Shown: positions 18,302 to 27,477, counted from the stretch's first letter. The stretch: DNA of 64,000 nucleotides from Paenibacillus sp. BK033 (GCF_004345425.1 NZ_SLVP01000002.1:62001-126000), one strand, 5' to 3'. Notes: generated from the sequence alone by a model not told the origin. Program-made: numbers and translations.

Positions 18302-19126
18302 TTATTTGACTATCCTCATCATTTGAACAACCGGCCGGTTATCTCCGGTCAGTATTTTTTCCGCTGACCGCAGCTGGGACGAGCCGTCCCCGTCTAGAAA
18401 GATTCCATCCTCCAGCATGCCTCCGCCTACCTTTTCTACTATCGCATCGCGAAAAGCCTGCAGCGACCCTTGGGAACTGCTAACAACCAAATAGAGCATA
18501 CCCTCACGGTCATAGACAGCCGCCGAACGCAAACGAGCATCGTCAGGGTAAGGCGCTTGCTCCGTCTCGATCTGCTCAAGCCAGCTCCGATCCCGTCCGA
18601 GACTCATGCTGATGCCGCCCTGCGCCCAAAACCTGGTGTGGTCCATTACCTTCAAATCGGCTGCTTCGCGCACTACCTGCACGCTCAGCTTGTCCGAAGC
18701 TCCATCCCAAACCAAGGTTCCGCGGGCATATTTGACATTTTCCGCACCCGATCCGTAATCGTCCAGCGACCCATTGACCGGCATTCCGTCTACCACGGCG
18801 ATGCTCAGCAGGGAGTTCTCAAAGAAGAATCCGCCATTAACCCCGTAATAAGGCGTTAAAGAGACGTTGGTTTGAACGGATGCTAACGTAACATTCGACG
18901 GTCTTGTCTCCAGCACGTGAAGCTTCATCCCGTTTGTCGCTTCAAGCTCCTCATACCGATAAGCAGACGGGGCATTTGCATCCCGCTTCGGCCCTTCGCT
19001 TTTCACCTGCATGGCATAGATCATCACGGCAAACAGCAGTCCCAACACAAGAAAGATGCCCGCCATTATGCCGGCAATTTGCAGCTTTCTCTTCTTATCA
19101 AGAACCGTAACAGATGGATTTTCCAT
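18302..19126 (-). CDS. Membrane-anchored phosphodiester glycosidase-like (NAGPA/DUF2233) protein
   Basis: A protein of about 274 aa: short basic N-terminus, one membrane anchor (about 20-42), then an external domain with the family's GVNGGFFFENSLL and FLDGDGSSQL motifs (the conserved NGG and DGG/S-type residues of phosphodiester glycosidase domains). Members cleave sugar-phosphodiester bonds or are involved in exopolysaccharide modification; the substrate here is unknown. I place the start at the ATG at 19126 behind GGGG, not at the upstream TTG (19138), which has no ribosome site. It begins 39 nt after corA and is probably in the same transcript. Confidence 0.8.
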   Translation of the reverse strand: MENPSVTVLDKKRKLQIAGIMAGIFLVLGLLFAVMIYAMQVKSEGPKRDANAPSAYRYEELEATNGMKLHVLETRPSNVTLASVQTNVSLTPYYGVNGGFFFENSLLSIAVVDGMPVNGSLDDYGSGAENVKYARGTLVWDGASDKLSVQVVREAADLKVMDHTRFWAQGGISMSLGRDRSWLEQIETEQAPYPDDARLRSAAVYDREGMLYLVVSSSQGSLQAFRDAIVEKVGGGMLEDGIFLDGDGSSQLRSAEKILTGDNRPVVQMMRIVK

Positions 19127-19165
19127 GAAAAACCCCAATTCTATAGAATCGATCTTCTTGTTCTT

Positions 19166-20119
19166 CTAATCAAACCAGCCTTTTCTGCGGAACCAGATGT
19201 ACATGGCAACGCCAAGCATGACCATAAAGCCGATTAGGCCAAAATATCCCCAATGCCAGCTAAGCTCCGGCATATTCTCGAAGTTCATCCCGTATATTCC
19301 GGCCAGAAACGTCAGAGGCATAAAAATCGTTGTAATTACCGTTAACGTCTTCATAATCGAATTCATCCGATTCGAATTGTAGGACATAAAGCTGTCGCGC
19401 AAATCCGCGGTCATCTCTCGCGAGGCGTCGGTCATCTCCGACAGCTTAAGCAGATGATCGTAGACATCGTGATAGAACGCCAGATACCCCTTTAATCCTT
19501 CAATCCGTTCCGTATTCAGCGTGCGGTAGAGCAAATCACGCATAGGCAATATCGTCTTGCGGAGGCGAAGCAGCCGCGAGCGAATGTTGAAGATTTCGTC
19601 CATCGTCATTTGATTGGTGCTCTCGCTTCCGCTGCCGATCTCCATATCCAACACCTGCTCCTCCAGCTCCTGAACGGCAGGGAAATACTGATCGACCAGC
19701 TGGTCGATCACCATGTAAGCCGCAAACAGAAAGCCGTCGTTCCCAAGCTTGGAGGCAGATTGAATTTTGGCCCATGCTTCGTTTATTTCTTCCGAGTTTT
19801 TAACGTGATAGGTCACGATAAACCGGGGGCCGATAAATAAGTTGACCTCCTCCACGTCCAGGCTGCGCGGGTTAACCGAATGCAGGACGAAGAAATGCGT
19901 ATCGTCATAGTGGTCCAGCTTGGGACGCTGCAGCAAATGACAGCAGTCCTCAATGGCAAGCGGGTGAAAATGAAAGTATGTATCGAGGAGCTTTGTCTCC
20001 GAGGCCTCCGGCTCGCTGAAATCGACCCAATACCAGTCAAGATCAAGCTTTTTGAGATCCTCCAACGGGATGTTGTTCACCCAAGTTTTTTCTTTCGTAT
20101 ACCCTTTTATCCGAATCAT
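19166..20119 (-). CDS. corA: CorA family magnesium/divalent cation channel
   Basis: About 317 aa: a large acidic cytoplasmic domain (1-250), then two C-terminal transmembrane helices with the selectivity signature GMNFENMP between them and a basic tail (WFRRKGWFD). CorA is a pentameric Mg2+ channel closed by bound Mg2+. The ATG at 20119 is chosen because GGAGG lies 8 nt upstream; the in-frame TTG at 20134 overlaps that site. A good sigma-A promoter lies at 20154-20182. The downstream NAGPA-like gene probably shares this transcript. Confidence 0.93.
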   Translation of the reverse strand: MIRIKGYTKEKTWVNNIPLEDLKKLDLDWYWVDFSEPEASETKLLDTYFHFHPLAIEDCCHLLQRPKLDHYDDTHFFVLHSVNPRSLDVEEVNLFIGPRFIVTYHVKNSEEINEAWAKIQSASKLGNDGFLFAAYMVIDQLVDQYFPAVQELEEQVLDMEIGSGSESTNQMTMDEIFNIRSRLLRLRKTILPMRDLLYRTLNTERIEGLKGYLAFYHDVYDHLLKLSEMTDASREMTADLRDSFMSYNSNRMNSIMKTLTVITTIFMPLTFLAGIYGMNFENMPELSWHWGYFGLIGFMVMLGVAMYIWFRRKGWFD

Positions 20120-20153
20120 AGCCGAATCCTCCAACGTGATAACCGATTCTCTT

Positions 20154-20182
20154 ATTCTAACGTGTTACAGCCAATCTGTAAA
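20154..20182 (-). promoter_or_regulatory. Sigma-A promoter of corA
   Basis: TTTACA (20177-20182), a 17-nt spacer and TAGAAT (20154-20159) on the minus strand, close to the divergent gluQ promoter. Confidence 0.6.
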
Positions 20183-20186
20183 AAAG

Positions 20187-20216
20187 TTGCGCCGTTCAAA
20201 ATAGTCATGCTATCAT
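20187..20216 (+). promoter_or_regulatory. Sigma-A promoter of gluQ
   Basis: TTGCGC (20187-20192), an 18-nt spacer and TATCAT (20211-20216), with a TG one base before the -10 element (extended -10). Its -35 lies only 5 bp from that of corA, back to back. Confidence 0.6.
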
Positions 20217-20244
20217 CGGTGTCAATAAAGGAGAGTCGATCGAT

Positions 20245-21216
20245 ATGTCGAATATACGCGGACGTTTCGCTCCTACTCCGTCCGGTCTGATGCATGTAGG
20301 CAATGCCTGGGCGGCGCTGCTCGCCTGGCTGCAGGTCCGCAGCCGAAACGGTCAATTCGTGCTGCGGCTGGAAGACATCGACGGGCCGAGATGCCGCCCC
20401 GAGCTGGCTCTACAGGCGTTAATCGATCTTCGTTGGCTTGGTCTTGATTGGGATGAAGGCCCCGATGTCGGCGGACCTTATTCCCCGTACACGCAAAGCG
20501 AGCGGATTTCCTTCTACGAGGAGGCAATGGACAAACTGCTTGCAAGCGGCAGGCTTTATCCCTGCTTCTGCAGTCGTGCGGAGCTGCTTGCGGTCGCGAG
20601 CGCTCCGCACGGGTTATCCTCGGAAGGTCCGGCTTATGCCGGAACATGCCGGCATCTGACGCATGAGCAGCGGCGGGAACGGGGAGAAGTCAAGACACCT
20701 TCCCTGCGTTTTAAAGTGGACGAGGAACGGGCGATAACTTACGAAGACGGGATTGCAGGGACTTTACGCTTCCCGCCCGGGATCGGAGGCGATTTTGTGG
20801 TCCGCCGCGCGGACGGCATTATCAGTTACCAGCTGGCCGTCGTCATTGATGACGCTGCCATGCGTATGACCGATGTCCTCCGCGGAGCGGATCTTATGGA
20901 TTCCACCCCGCGCCAGCTGCTCCTGTACGAAGCGCTTGACCTTCCCGCTCCCCGGTTCGCCCATGTGCCGCTGCTAATGGGAGAAGACGGTAAACGGCTG
21001 GCCAAACGGCATGGCGATACTTCGATTGCCGGTCTAAAGGCGGCAGGCGTTGGACCTGAGCGCATTATAGGCTGGCTTGCCTTTCTGGCCGGGCAAACGG
21101 ACAGATTCGAGCCGGTTGCCGCAGCCGAGCTTATCCGGCACTTCGATCTGAACCGGGTTCCCAAGGGACCGATTACGATCCGCGAAGCCTTAATGAAGCA
21201 GCTGTTCAACGAATGA
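20245..21216 (+). CDS. gluQ: Glutamyl-Q tRNA(Asp) synthetase
   Basis: GluQ-RS is a truncated glutamyl-tRNA synthetase that attaches glutamate to the queuosine base at position 34 of tRNA(Asp). The 323-aa length fits: catalytic domain only, no anticodon-binding domain. The HIGH-type motif is HVGN (17-20), the KMSKS-type loop reads KRLAKRHGD, and the zinc ligands are Cys107, Cys109, Tyr131 and Cys135. An AAAGGAGAG ribosome site lies upstream. It is monocistronic and divergent from corA. No queuosine synthesis genes are in the window. Confidence 0.93.
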   Translation: MSNIRGRFAPTPSGLMHVGNAWAALLAWLQVRSRNGQFVLRLEDIDGPRCRPELALQALIDLRWLGLDWDEGPDVGGPYSPYTQSERISFYEEAMDKLLASGRLYPCFCSRAELLAVASAPHGLSSEGPAYAGTCRHLTHEQRRERGEVKTPSLRFKVDEERAITYEDGIAGTLRFPPGIGGDFVVRRADGIISYQLAVVIDDAAMRMTDVLRGADLMDSTPRQLLLYEALDLPAPRFAHVPLLMGEDGKRLAKRHGDTSIAGLKAAGVGPERIIGWLAFLAGQTDRFEPVAAAELIRHFDLNRVPKGPITIREALMKQLFNE

Positions 21217-21229
21217 AGCGGCCAACAAG

Positions 21230-21285
21230 AGAGCCGGTTCCCGTTCTTTTTCGTCTGATGCGAAAGGCGGAAGCCCGCTCTTTTG
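21230..21285 (+). terminator. Terminator of gluQ
   Basis: GAGCCGG pairs imperfectly with CCCGCTC, followed by TTTTGT on the plus strand. Confidence 0.6.
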
Positions 21286-21320
21286 TCGTTTCATGCGGTT
21301 AAGGAGGAAGACGCGTAATG

Positions 21321-21374
21321 AAAAAAGAGCCGGTTCCCGCCCTTCACGCATGACGTGACTGGCGGAATCAGCTC
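21321..21374 (-). terminator. Terminator of the cobalamin operon
   Basis: On the minus strand GAGC-TTCCGCC pairs with GGCGGGAA-GCTC and is followed by six T. It overlaps the last bases of cbiZ. It shares the 13-bp sequence GAGCCGGTTCCCG with the gluQ terminator 96 bp away. Confidence 0.85.
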
Positions 21375-22078
21375 TCGTGTTGTGTCCGGCAGGCTTCATG
21401 CACCGTCTCGTACACAAGGCGGCCTATCGCATTGCCTATGGTTGTGGCCGCTCCCGCATAAGCATGAACGGCATGGCAGGCAGGATTGCCGCTAACCCCA
21501 ACCACCACGGCATCCGTCGTTGTACCGGTCGCAATCCGGTTCGTCTCCGGATCCATGAGCTGCAGATCGGCAAGAGCTGCAGCTTTCGCTTCGGCGTAAG
21601 TAATGATCGCGTTTGTCATGGCGGAATCGGTCATCCGACCATCCACAAGCAGCACCGTATTAATGGTACCCGCCGAATACGCGGAGAACGTCTCCCGAGG
21701 CAAGCCGGCTCTGGCTGCGTTCCGGGTACCGGCCGTCGTCAAGCAGAGCAGCTTGAAGCGATCGCCTTCGAATTCGGCTACGGATGCATGCGTCAGCTTT
21801 GCCGCGGTCAGAAGGCCAATCGTACGGTCCGGCTCATAGCCCCACTGCTTCAATTGAGCAGCAGCATCACGGGCAGGATCGGTACCGCTATAATGCAGAG
21901 GTACCTTCCAGTTAACGATAACATCCGCCTCGGCCAAGCCTCCGGTATGAATCGCGTTACTTAACGTCCTTAACTTCCCGGGACAGCGCATTTCCAATCG
22001 CTCGTCCCGATACGTGATGCTTAGCCCATTCCACAATTCCGAACAGTAATGCCGACCTTGCCTGAATGGCTGGCTCAT
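21368..22078 (-). CDS. cbiZ: Adenosylcobinamide amidohydrolase
   Basis: CbiZ cleaves the aminopropanol side chain from adenosylcobinamide, giving adenosylcobyric acid, so that foreign corrinoids can be rebuilt with the cell's own tail. The 236-aa length and the segments TLSNAIHTGG, TTAGTRNAARAG, GTINTVLLV and TTTDAVVVG match the family. It is the last gene of the operon; its ATG overlaps the cobD stop by ATGA (22075-22078). Its product is the substrate of CbiB, encoded three genes earlier, so salvage is a closed loop inside this operon. Confidence 0.93.
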   Translation of the reverse strand: MSQPFRQGRHYCSELWNGLSITYRDERLEMRCPGKLRTLSNAIHTGGLAEADVIVNWKVPLHYSGTDPARDAAAQLKQWGYEPDRTIGLLTAAKLTHASVAEFEGDRFKLLCLTTAGTRNAARAGLPRETFSAYSAGTINTVLLVDGRMTDSAMTNAIITYAEAKAAALADLQLMDPETNRIATGTTTDAVVVGVSGNPACHAVHAYAGAATTIGNAIGRLVYETVHEACRTQHES

Positions 22079-23166
22079 CGGGCGGCCGCCTCCCGGAACT
22101 TGGACAAAGAGCGCTCGAGCGCCTCAAGCAGCCATTCGTTCTGATGGCGGAGCTTTACCGCGAAGCGGCAATAGGATTCATCCAGACCGATAAAATGCGA
22201 GGCATCCCGGATGAGAATTCCCATTCGTCCCATTTCATGCTGCAGACCCGCGGCCGTTAATCCCGGAATATCGGGCAGCCGAACAAGCAAGTAATTCACC
22301 TTCCCGGGGATAACCCGGAAACCAAGGGCTTCAAGCCTGCCGATCAGCCATGGCCGCTCCTCCTGCAGCCAATTCATCGTTCGCGCTGCGTATTCCGCCT
22401 CATCCAGCACCGCTTCTCCAATCTGCTGAGCCAAGGAATTCACGCTCCAGGGCACTTGAAGCCTGCGAAGTTCGGCGATTTTATGAGGGGATCCAACCAT
22501 ATAGCCTAGTCGAATGCCCGGTACGGCATAAAATTTGGTCATCGACCGGATGACGAACAACCGTTCATGCGACGCCGCTTCCCTCAGAAGCGTATATTTC
22601 TCTTCCTCCGGCACAAAGTCCATAAACGCTTCGTCAACCACAACCGTCGCGCCGCCGTATACCAGCTTCATGATCAGCTTAGGATCCACCAGTTGGCCGG
22701 TTGGATTGTTAGGCGATCCAAGCATATAAAAGGTTGCTTCCATATCCTCGACCATCGGTGGAGTCAATGTAAAATCATTGCCCGCGGATAACATGACCGG
22801 CGATATCGATCCGGCGGTCTTCATCACGGCGTCACCGTATTCCGTAAAGCAAGGATAAGCTAATGCCGTTACGGCCGGACGAAGGGCCCTCACGACCAAG
22901 TCGATCAGCTCGGCGGCGCCGTTTCCGATCAGAATGGACTGCTCGTCTACGCGGTGAAGCTTCGCCAGCTTGGTCCGAAGTTCGCGAACGGCCGGATCCG
23001 GATAACGGTCAATCTGCTCCGCGTAACGCACCAAGGCGCGTTTCACACCTTCCGGCGGGCCCAAAGGATTCATATTCGAGCTGAAATCAATAAATTGCCG
23101 GGCCGGGAAGCCGAAGGTTTCTTCCGCCGTCCGTAAATCTCCCCCATGTCCGTAGCGTTCAAGCAT
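22075..23166 (-). CDS. cobD: L-threonine-O-3-phosphate decarboxylase
   Basis: This PLP enzyme makes (R)-1-aminopropan-2-ol O-2-phosphate, the linker that CbiB joins to cobyric acid. The product is about 363 aa, a fold type I aminotransferase: SSNMNPLGPP near the N-terminus, GNGAAELIDL, the SPNNPTG-like GSPNNPTGQ, the PLP lysine in RSMTKFYAVPGIRLGY and a C-terminal Arg region. The start ATG at 23166 is preferred because GGGG lies 7 nt upstream and MLERYGHGGDL is the usual beginning; frame extension upstream adds 30 unrelated residues. It overlaps cbiZ by 4 nt. Confidence 0.93.
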   Translation of the reverse strand: MLERYGHGGDLRTAEETFGFPARQFIDFSSNMNPLGPPEGVKRALVRYAEQIDRYPDPAVRELRTKLAKLHRVDEQSILIGNGAAELIDLVVRALRPAVTALAYPCFTEYGDAVMKTAGSISPVMLSAGNDFTLTPPMVEDMEATFYMLGSPNNPTGQLVDPKLIMKLVYGGATVVVDEAFMDFVPEEEKYTLLREAASHERLFVIRSMTKFYAVPGIRLGYMVGSPHKIAELRRLQVPWSVNSLAQQIGEAVLDEAEYAARTMNWLQEERPWLIGRLEALGFRVIPGKVNYLLVRLPDIPGLTAAGLQHEMGRMGILIRDASHFIGLDESYCRFAVKLRHQNEWLLEALERSLSKFREAAAR

Positions 23167-23188
23167 GGATATTCCCCTCTTCCCATCG

Positions 23189-24001
23189 CTAAATGACGTG
23201 AATGGCCAATACGCTTGCAAATAATAATACGGCTTCAACGGCTTCATTAAGCGCACCGTAGGTATCCCCCGTCAAACCGCCAAGCTTGCGGCTAAGCCAT
23301 ACGGCGAATAACGTTCCGGTAAGTATCGTTAATAAAATGCAGCCGGCAAGCAGCAGAAATGTTTCCTGCCAAGGCAATCCGCTTAGAATTAAGCTGAGCG
23401 CCGTTAAGACGACAGCTGCAATAAAGCCTGCGGCAACCTGCCGTCCCGAAGCCAAATGGAATAAAGCCCCGATTCCTTCGCCCTGCCGGGCATTCGGCCA
23501 GCCCGCGATGGCGGCTCCCATCCACCATCTGCTCCAGACCGGAATGATCGCTAGAAGGGATAATGCGCGGCTGCTATCCTGCTGGCCAAACCATTCCGCC
23601 AGCAAGGAAAATTTAAAGAGAAGAAGCAGCACTGCCGCAATGACGCCCATAGCCCCTACGCGGCTGTCCTTCATAATCTCCAGCATCCGCTCCCGGGACC
23701 TGTGGCTGAGCACGCCGTCTGCCGTATCCATCCATCCGTCGAGGTGCAAGCCTCCGCTTAGCGCCGTCCAAATAGCCAGCAGCAATACGGCAGCCGGCAT
23801 AGCGGGCGTGAACTGCTCCAGCAAAGCAAACCCTCCTGCCAATATCGCTCCAAGAAGAAAGCCAGCCGCAGGGAAATAAATAACCGTCCTTGCCAGAGTC
23901 ACCGGTTCAAACGGAACCGTTACCGGTACGGGAATCCGCGTAAGAAACTGCAGGGCCGCAGCGGCAGCCAACGCATGGCGTTTTAACGAAGCAATAACCA
24001 T
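23189..24001 (-). CDS. cobS: Adenosylcobinamide-GDP ribazoletransferase (cobalamin synthase)
   Basis: CobS joins adenosylcobinamide-GDP to alpha-ribazole (phosphate), the last assembly step, in the membrane. The 270-aa polytopic protein has the family's N-terminal FLTRIPVP and the DGWMDTADGVLSHRSRERMLEIMKDSRVGA motif (about 86-115), which carries the acidic metal-binding residues. It overlaps the end of cbiB by 19 nt and precedes cobD by 22 nt. Confidence 0.95.
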   Translation of the reverse strand: MVIASLKRHALAAAAALQFLTRIPVPVTVPFEPVTLARTVIYFPAAGFLLGAILAGGFALLEQFTPAMPAAVLLLAIWTALSGGLHLDGWMDTADGVLSHRSRERMLEIMKDSRVGAMGVIAAVLLLLFKFSLLAEWFGQQDSSRALSLLAIIPVWSRWWMGAAIAGWPNARQGEGIGALFHLASGRQVAAGFIAAVVLTALSLILSGLPWQETFLLLAGCILLTILTGTLFAVWLSRKLGGLTGDTYGALNEAVEAVLLFASVLAIHVI

Positions 24002-24963
24002 AACCCCAACACTCCAGCCATCATAAGAATACTAACGGTATACAAAAGCCGGACGGAGCGGACGATATCGAAAGGCTCCATGGCTCTAATCGGCCATCCC
24101 ATCCTGGCCCGCTCGCTTGGCTGTCCGAAATAATAATTAAGTCCGCCAAGCTCAATGCCAAGAGCTCCGGCCACGGCGGATTCCGGAATACCGCTGTTGG
24201 GACTCGGATGATAACGGGCGAACCGGCGAACCGAAGCCCAGGAACGGGCAGCCGACATTCCCCCGTTCAGAAACGCGGCTAGCGTAAGCAGCAGTCCGGT
24301 AAGGCGTGCCGGAATATAATTGAGCGCATCATCCGTTCGGGCGGAACACCACCCGAAGTTTACATAATTATCATTACGGTAACCAACCATGGAATCCAGC
24401 GTATTTGTTGCCCTATAGAGCATGGCAAGCGGCGCACCGCCGAGGATGGCGAACAGAATAGGCGATACAAACGCATCCACCGTATTTTCCGCTACCGTCT
24501 CCACAGCTGCCCGGGAAGCTTCGGGAGGCGTCAGGTTCGCGGTATCGCGCCCAACAATGTATCCGACGAATTTGCGCGCATCCTCCAAATTGCCGGCAGC
24601 AAGCGGTCGATAGACAAGCATTGCCGCATCCTTCAATCCCTTTACCGCAATCGTAGTGGAGATGAACCAGGCGCTTACCGCATAACCAAGCCACGGATGG
24701 ATCCAGGCTGCCGCGGCCGTCACTGCCCACATGATGCCGAAGGATGCGGACAAGGTAACGATCGTCAAAATAATGCCGGTTCCCTTAACCCGCGCGGCGT
24801 CCCGACCTTCTTCCTTCCCGCGAAGACGCTTCTCGAGTACGCGAATAAGCCGACCGATCCAGATAACGGGATGGGTCGGCCACTTCGGATCGCCGATAAT
24901 CCAGTCTATAACGATCGCAGCCGCCGCAAGCAGCAGCGTTTCCTGCAAAGAATAAAAAATCAT
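23983..24963 (-). CDS. cbiB: Adenosylcobinamide-phosphate synthase
   Basis: CbiB amidates adenosylcobyric acid with aminopropanol phosphate (the CobD product) to form adenosylcobinamide phosphate. The product is about 326 aa, polytopic. Family text: DWIIGDPKWPTHPVIWIGRLI near the start, AVETVAENTVDAFVSPI in the middle and HPSPNSGIPESAVAGALGI later. The start is the ATG at 24963, which overlaps the cobU stop as ATGA; an upstream GTG (24975) lies inside cobU and inside the ribosome site. In many genomes the gene is named cobD; here that name is used for the decarboxylase. Confidence 0.94.
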   Translation of the reverse strand: MIFYSLQETLLLAAAAIVIDWIIGDPKWPTHPVIWIGRLIRVLEKRLRGKEEGRDAARVKGTGIILTIVTLSASFGIMWAVTAAAAWIHPWLGYAVSAWFISTTIAVKGLKDAAMLVYRPLAAGNLEDARKFVGYIVGRDTANLTPPEASRAAVETVAENTVDAFVSPILFAILGGAPLAMLYRATNTLDSMVGYRNDNYVNFGWCSARTDDALNYIPARLTGLLLTLAAFLNGGMSAARSWASVRRFARYHPSPNSGIPESAVAGALGIELGGLNYYFGQPSERARMGWPIRAMEPFDIVRSVRLLYTVSILMMAGVLGLWLLLR

Positions 24964-25568
24964 AAGCTCTCCCACCGAAATGCCAAGGCTTTCAATTCGA
25001 CCGGAATTCCCGCCGTCACGAGAAAAACTTTTTCCGACAGCGCAGCCATCCGTTGATTCAGCCGTCCGGCTTCATCGCGGAATCTTCTTCCCAGCGGATA
25101 AGCCGGTACAATTCCGTCTCCTACCTCATTGGTCACGAGGATAAGCGGATAATGATATTCCTGAACGGCAGCGGCCAGTTCATGAAGCTTTTCACTCAGC
25201 CAATCCCGGCTGCTCTCCGCCGAATCGGATCTTTCCCGTTCCTCCGCTTCCATTAGCACATTCGTCAGCCATAACGTCAAACAATCAATCAAAACCACCG
25301 GAGGCTTACCTTCCATTAACTCCAGCTCATAGGCTTCCTTCGCCAGTTGCCTCAGCCTGGCCGGAAGCTCCATCGGCTCCTCAATGGTTGTCCAACGAAA
25401 GATGTCCTGTTCCCGATTCTGTTGGTGCAAAGCGATCCGTTCCGCCATCTCCCCATCCCAAATCCGGCTGGTTGCGAGATACACCCCTTGTTCCCCAAGC
25501 CGGGCCGCAAGCTTCTCGGCGAAGGAGCTTTTGCCGCTTCTCGCTCCGCCGGTTACCAACATTGCCAT
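24960..25568 (-). CDS. cobU: Adenosylcobinamide kinase / adenosylcobinamide-phosphate guanylyltransferase
   Basis: A bifunctional enzyme: it phosphorylates adenosylcobinamide and then adds GMP to give adenosylcobinamide-GDP, the CobS substrate. The 202-aa protein has the P-loop GGARSGKS (7-14), the DCLTLWLTN Walker B-type segment, the guanylated His region (RIALHQQNR) and VTNEVGDGIVP. It lies 10 nt after cobT and overlaps cbiB by 4 nt. Confidence 0.95.
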   Translation of the reverse strand: MAMLVTGGARSGKSSFAEKLAARLGEQGVYLATSRIWDGEMAERIALHQQNREQDIFRWTTIEEPMELPARLRQLAKEAYELELMEGKPPVVLIDCLTLWLTNVLMEAEERERSDSAESSRDWLSEKLHELAAAVQEYHYPLILVTNEVGDGIVPAYPLGRRFRDEAGRLNQRMAALSEKVFLVTAGIPVELKALAFRWESL

Positions 25569-25578
25569 CCTCGCCCAC

Positions 25579-26643
25579 CTACTCCCTGGAAACTCCGGCG
25601 CTTGAGAAGGTCGCCATTTCCTGCATCAGCTTTAAGGCGGCGTCAACGAAATGGAAGCATAGTACGGCGCCAGTCCCCTCTCCAAGCCGCATGTCAAGCT
25701 GAATCATCGGAGACAGCCCCATCGTCTCCAGCACAACCGCATGCCCTTGCTCCTGGGATAAATGGGAGGCGAACAAATAAGGCTTCGCCTGTTCCGCCAG
25801 CCGTACGGCAGCAAGCGCGGCAACCGAGGAAATATAACCGTCAACGACAACCGGACAGCCGTTGGCCGCCGCTCCGATGATAAATCCGGCCAATCCCGCA
25901 ATCTCAGCACCGCCAACCTTGGCGAGAACGTCAAGCGGGTCAGAAGCGTCAGGCTTATTAACGGCTATAGCGCGTTTCACGACTTCGATTTTATGCCGCC
26001 AGCTTTCATCGTTAATGCCTGTTCCACGGCCAACGGACAATTCGGGCGATAATCCCGTCCATACGGTTGTCAGAGCCGCGCTTGGGGTCGTATTGCCAAT
26101 GCCCATCTCTCCCGTTGCGAACAGCCGGTAACCTTTCCCCGCTAATTCCTCCGCTACCTGTACGCCGGCCATAACGGCTTGAAGCGCTTCTTCCCAGCTC
26201 ATCGCAGGCTGCTTTGCCATATTGGCCGTCCCGCGAACCACCTTGCGGCTGATCAGTCCCGGATGCTCGAGCTCGGCATTAACGCCAATATCCACGCAAT
26301 AGACATCGGCTCCCGCCTGCCGCGCCAGTACGTTAACCGCAGCGCCGCCGTTTAAGAAATTAAGAACCATTTGCGGCGTCACTTCCTGCGGATAAGCGCT
26401 GACTCCTTCCTCGCACACGCCGTGGTCTCCAGCCATGACGACTACCGCTTTGCGGGACAAATCCGGCCATAGGCCTCCTGAAATCCCGGCTAAGCGAAAA
26501 GCGATCTCTTCAAGCTTCCCGAGACTGCTGGTTGGCTTTGTCAGCTGATCGGAATGCGCCTTGGCTTCAAGGACAGCTTGCTCCTGGATAGGCCTGATTC
26601 GTTCGATAACCCGTTTCAGCTTGGCCGCTAGTTCATTTGCCAT
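25579..26643 (-). CDS. cobT: Nicotinate-nucleotide-dimethylbenzimidazole phosphoribosyltransferase
   Basis: CobT activates the lower-ligand base as alpha-ribazole 5'-phosphate. The 354-aa length is standard. Visible motifs: TKPTSSLGKLEEIAFRLAG, MAGDHGVCEEGVSAYP, ATGEMGIGNTTPSAA and the catalytic Glu in RLGEGTGAVL near the C-terminus. A strong GGAGAGGAG ribosome site precedes the ATG. No alpha-ribazole phosphatase gene (cobC) is seen in the operon. Confidence 0.95.
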   Translation of the reverse strand: MANELAAKLKRVIERIRPIQEQAVLEAKAHSDQLTKPTSSLGKLEEIAFRLAGISGGLWPDLSRKAVVVMAGDHGVCEEGVSAYPQEVTPQMVLNFLNGGAAVNVLARQAGADVYCVDIGVNAELEHPGLISRKVVRGTANMAKQPAMSWEEALQAVMAGVQVAEELAGKGYRLFATGEMGIGNTTPSAALTTVWTGLSPELSVGRGTGINDESWRHKIEVVKRAIAVNKPDASDPLDVLAKVGGAEIAGLAGFIIGAAANGCPVVVDGYISSVAALAAVRLAEQAKPYLFASHLSQEQGHAVVLETMGLSPMIQLDMRLGEGTGAVLCFHFVDAALKLMQEMATFSSAGVSRE

Positions 26644-26670
26644 AACGTTTTCTCCTCTCCATCTATAACT

Positions 26671-27477
26671 CTAGGTCACTTTAATTAATAGGTCAGCTTC
26701 CTGCAACTTCGGCTGCAGCAAAATTTGCGGCGTACCGGTTAACGGATGCTTCACGATCGATGCTTCCGTCTGATAAACCTCCCGGATCAGATCCGCGCTG
26801 AGCACCTCCGAAGGAGCTCCCAATGCCGCAATCCCGCCTTTATGCAAGACGAGTATCCGGTCGCAGTACAGAGAAGCCAGATTCAGATCATGCAGAACCG
26901 CCACAACGGTCAAGCTGCGTTCCTTCTGCCACTGCCGCACGGTATCCAGCAGCTGCACTTGATAACCGATATCCAGATAAGTCGTTGGCTCATCCAGCAA
27001 AATAACCTCCGGCTCCTGCACGATTACCTTCGCCAGAGCGACCCTTTGACGCTCCCCGCCGCTAAGCTGATCAAGCGATCGGCTCGACAACGCTGTAAGA
27101 CCCATAGTCTCAAGGGCAAAATCAATCAAAGCCGAATGATCCTCCCGCTCGTCGCCGAACCAATTCTGATAAGGAAACCGTCCCATCTCAACGACTTGGC
27201 GGACGGTAAAGCCCGCAGGCGGGAGCCCGCCTTGCTGCAACACTGCCAGACGTCTTGCAAGCGCTTTGCGGGAATAATTCGACAGGTTGACGCCGGCTAA
27301 GCTGACCTCGCCTTGAGTGGGCTTCGACACACCGGACAACAGCTGCAGGAGCGTTGACTTTCCTACCCCGTTTGGCCCGATGATGCCGTGAATCCGGCCC
27401 GGCTCCAGCTCGAACGAGAGGTTCTCCAGCACGGAACGGCCGTTCACTTTCTTGCTCGCTTGTTGAACCGAGATCAT
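26671..27477 (-). CDS. btuD: ABC transporter ATPase, cobalamin type
   Basis: The ATPase of the corrinoid importer: about 268 aa, Walker A GPNGVGKST, Q-loop LQQGG, signature LSGGERQRV, Walker B VILLDEPTTYLD and the His switch VLHDLNLAS. The start is the ATG at 27477, overlapping the btuC stop as TAATG; the open frame upstream runs into btuC and has no merit. The family also serves iron-siderophore transport, but the riboswitch and the cob genes decide for corrinoid. Confidence 0.92.
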   Translation of the reverse strand: MISVQQASKKVNGRSVLENLSFELEPGRIHGIIGPNGVGKSTLLQLLSGVSKPTQGEVSLAGVNLSNYSRKALARRLAVLQQGGLPPAGFTVRQVVEMGRFPYQNWFGDEREDHSALIDFALETMGLTALSSRSLDQLSGGERQRVALAKVIVQEPEVILLDEPTTYLDIGYQVQLLDTVRQWQKERSLTVVAVLHDLNLASLYCDRILVLHKGGIAALGAPSEVLSADLIREVYQTEASIVKHPLTGTPQILLQPKLQEADLLIKVT

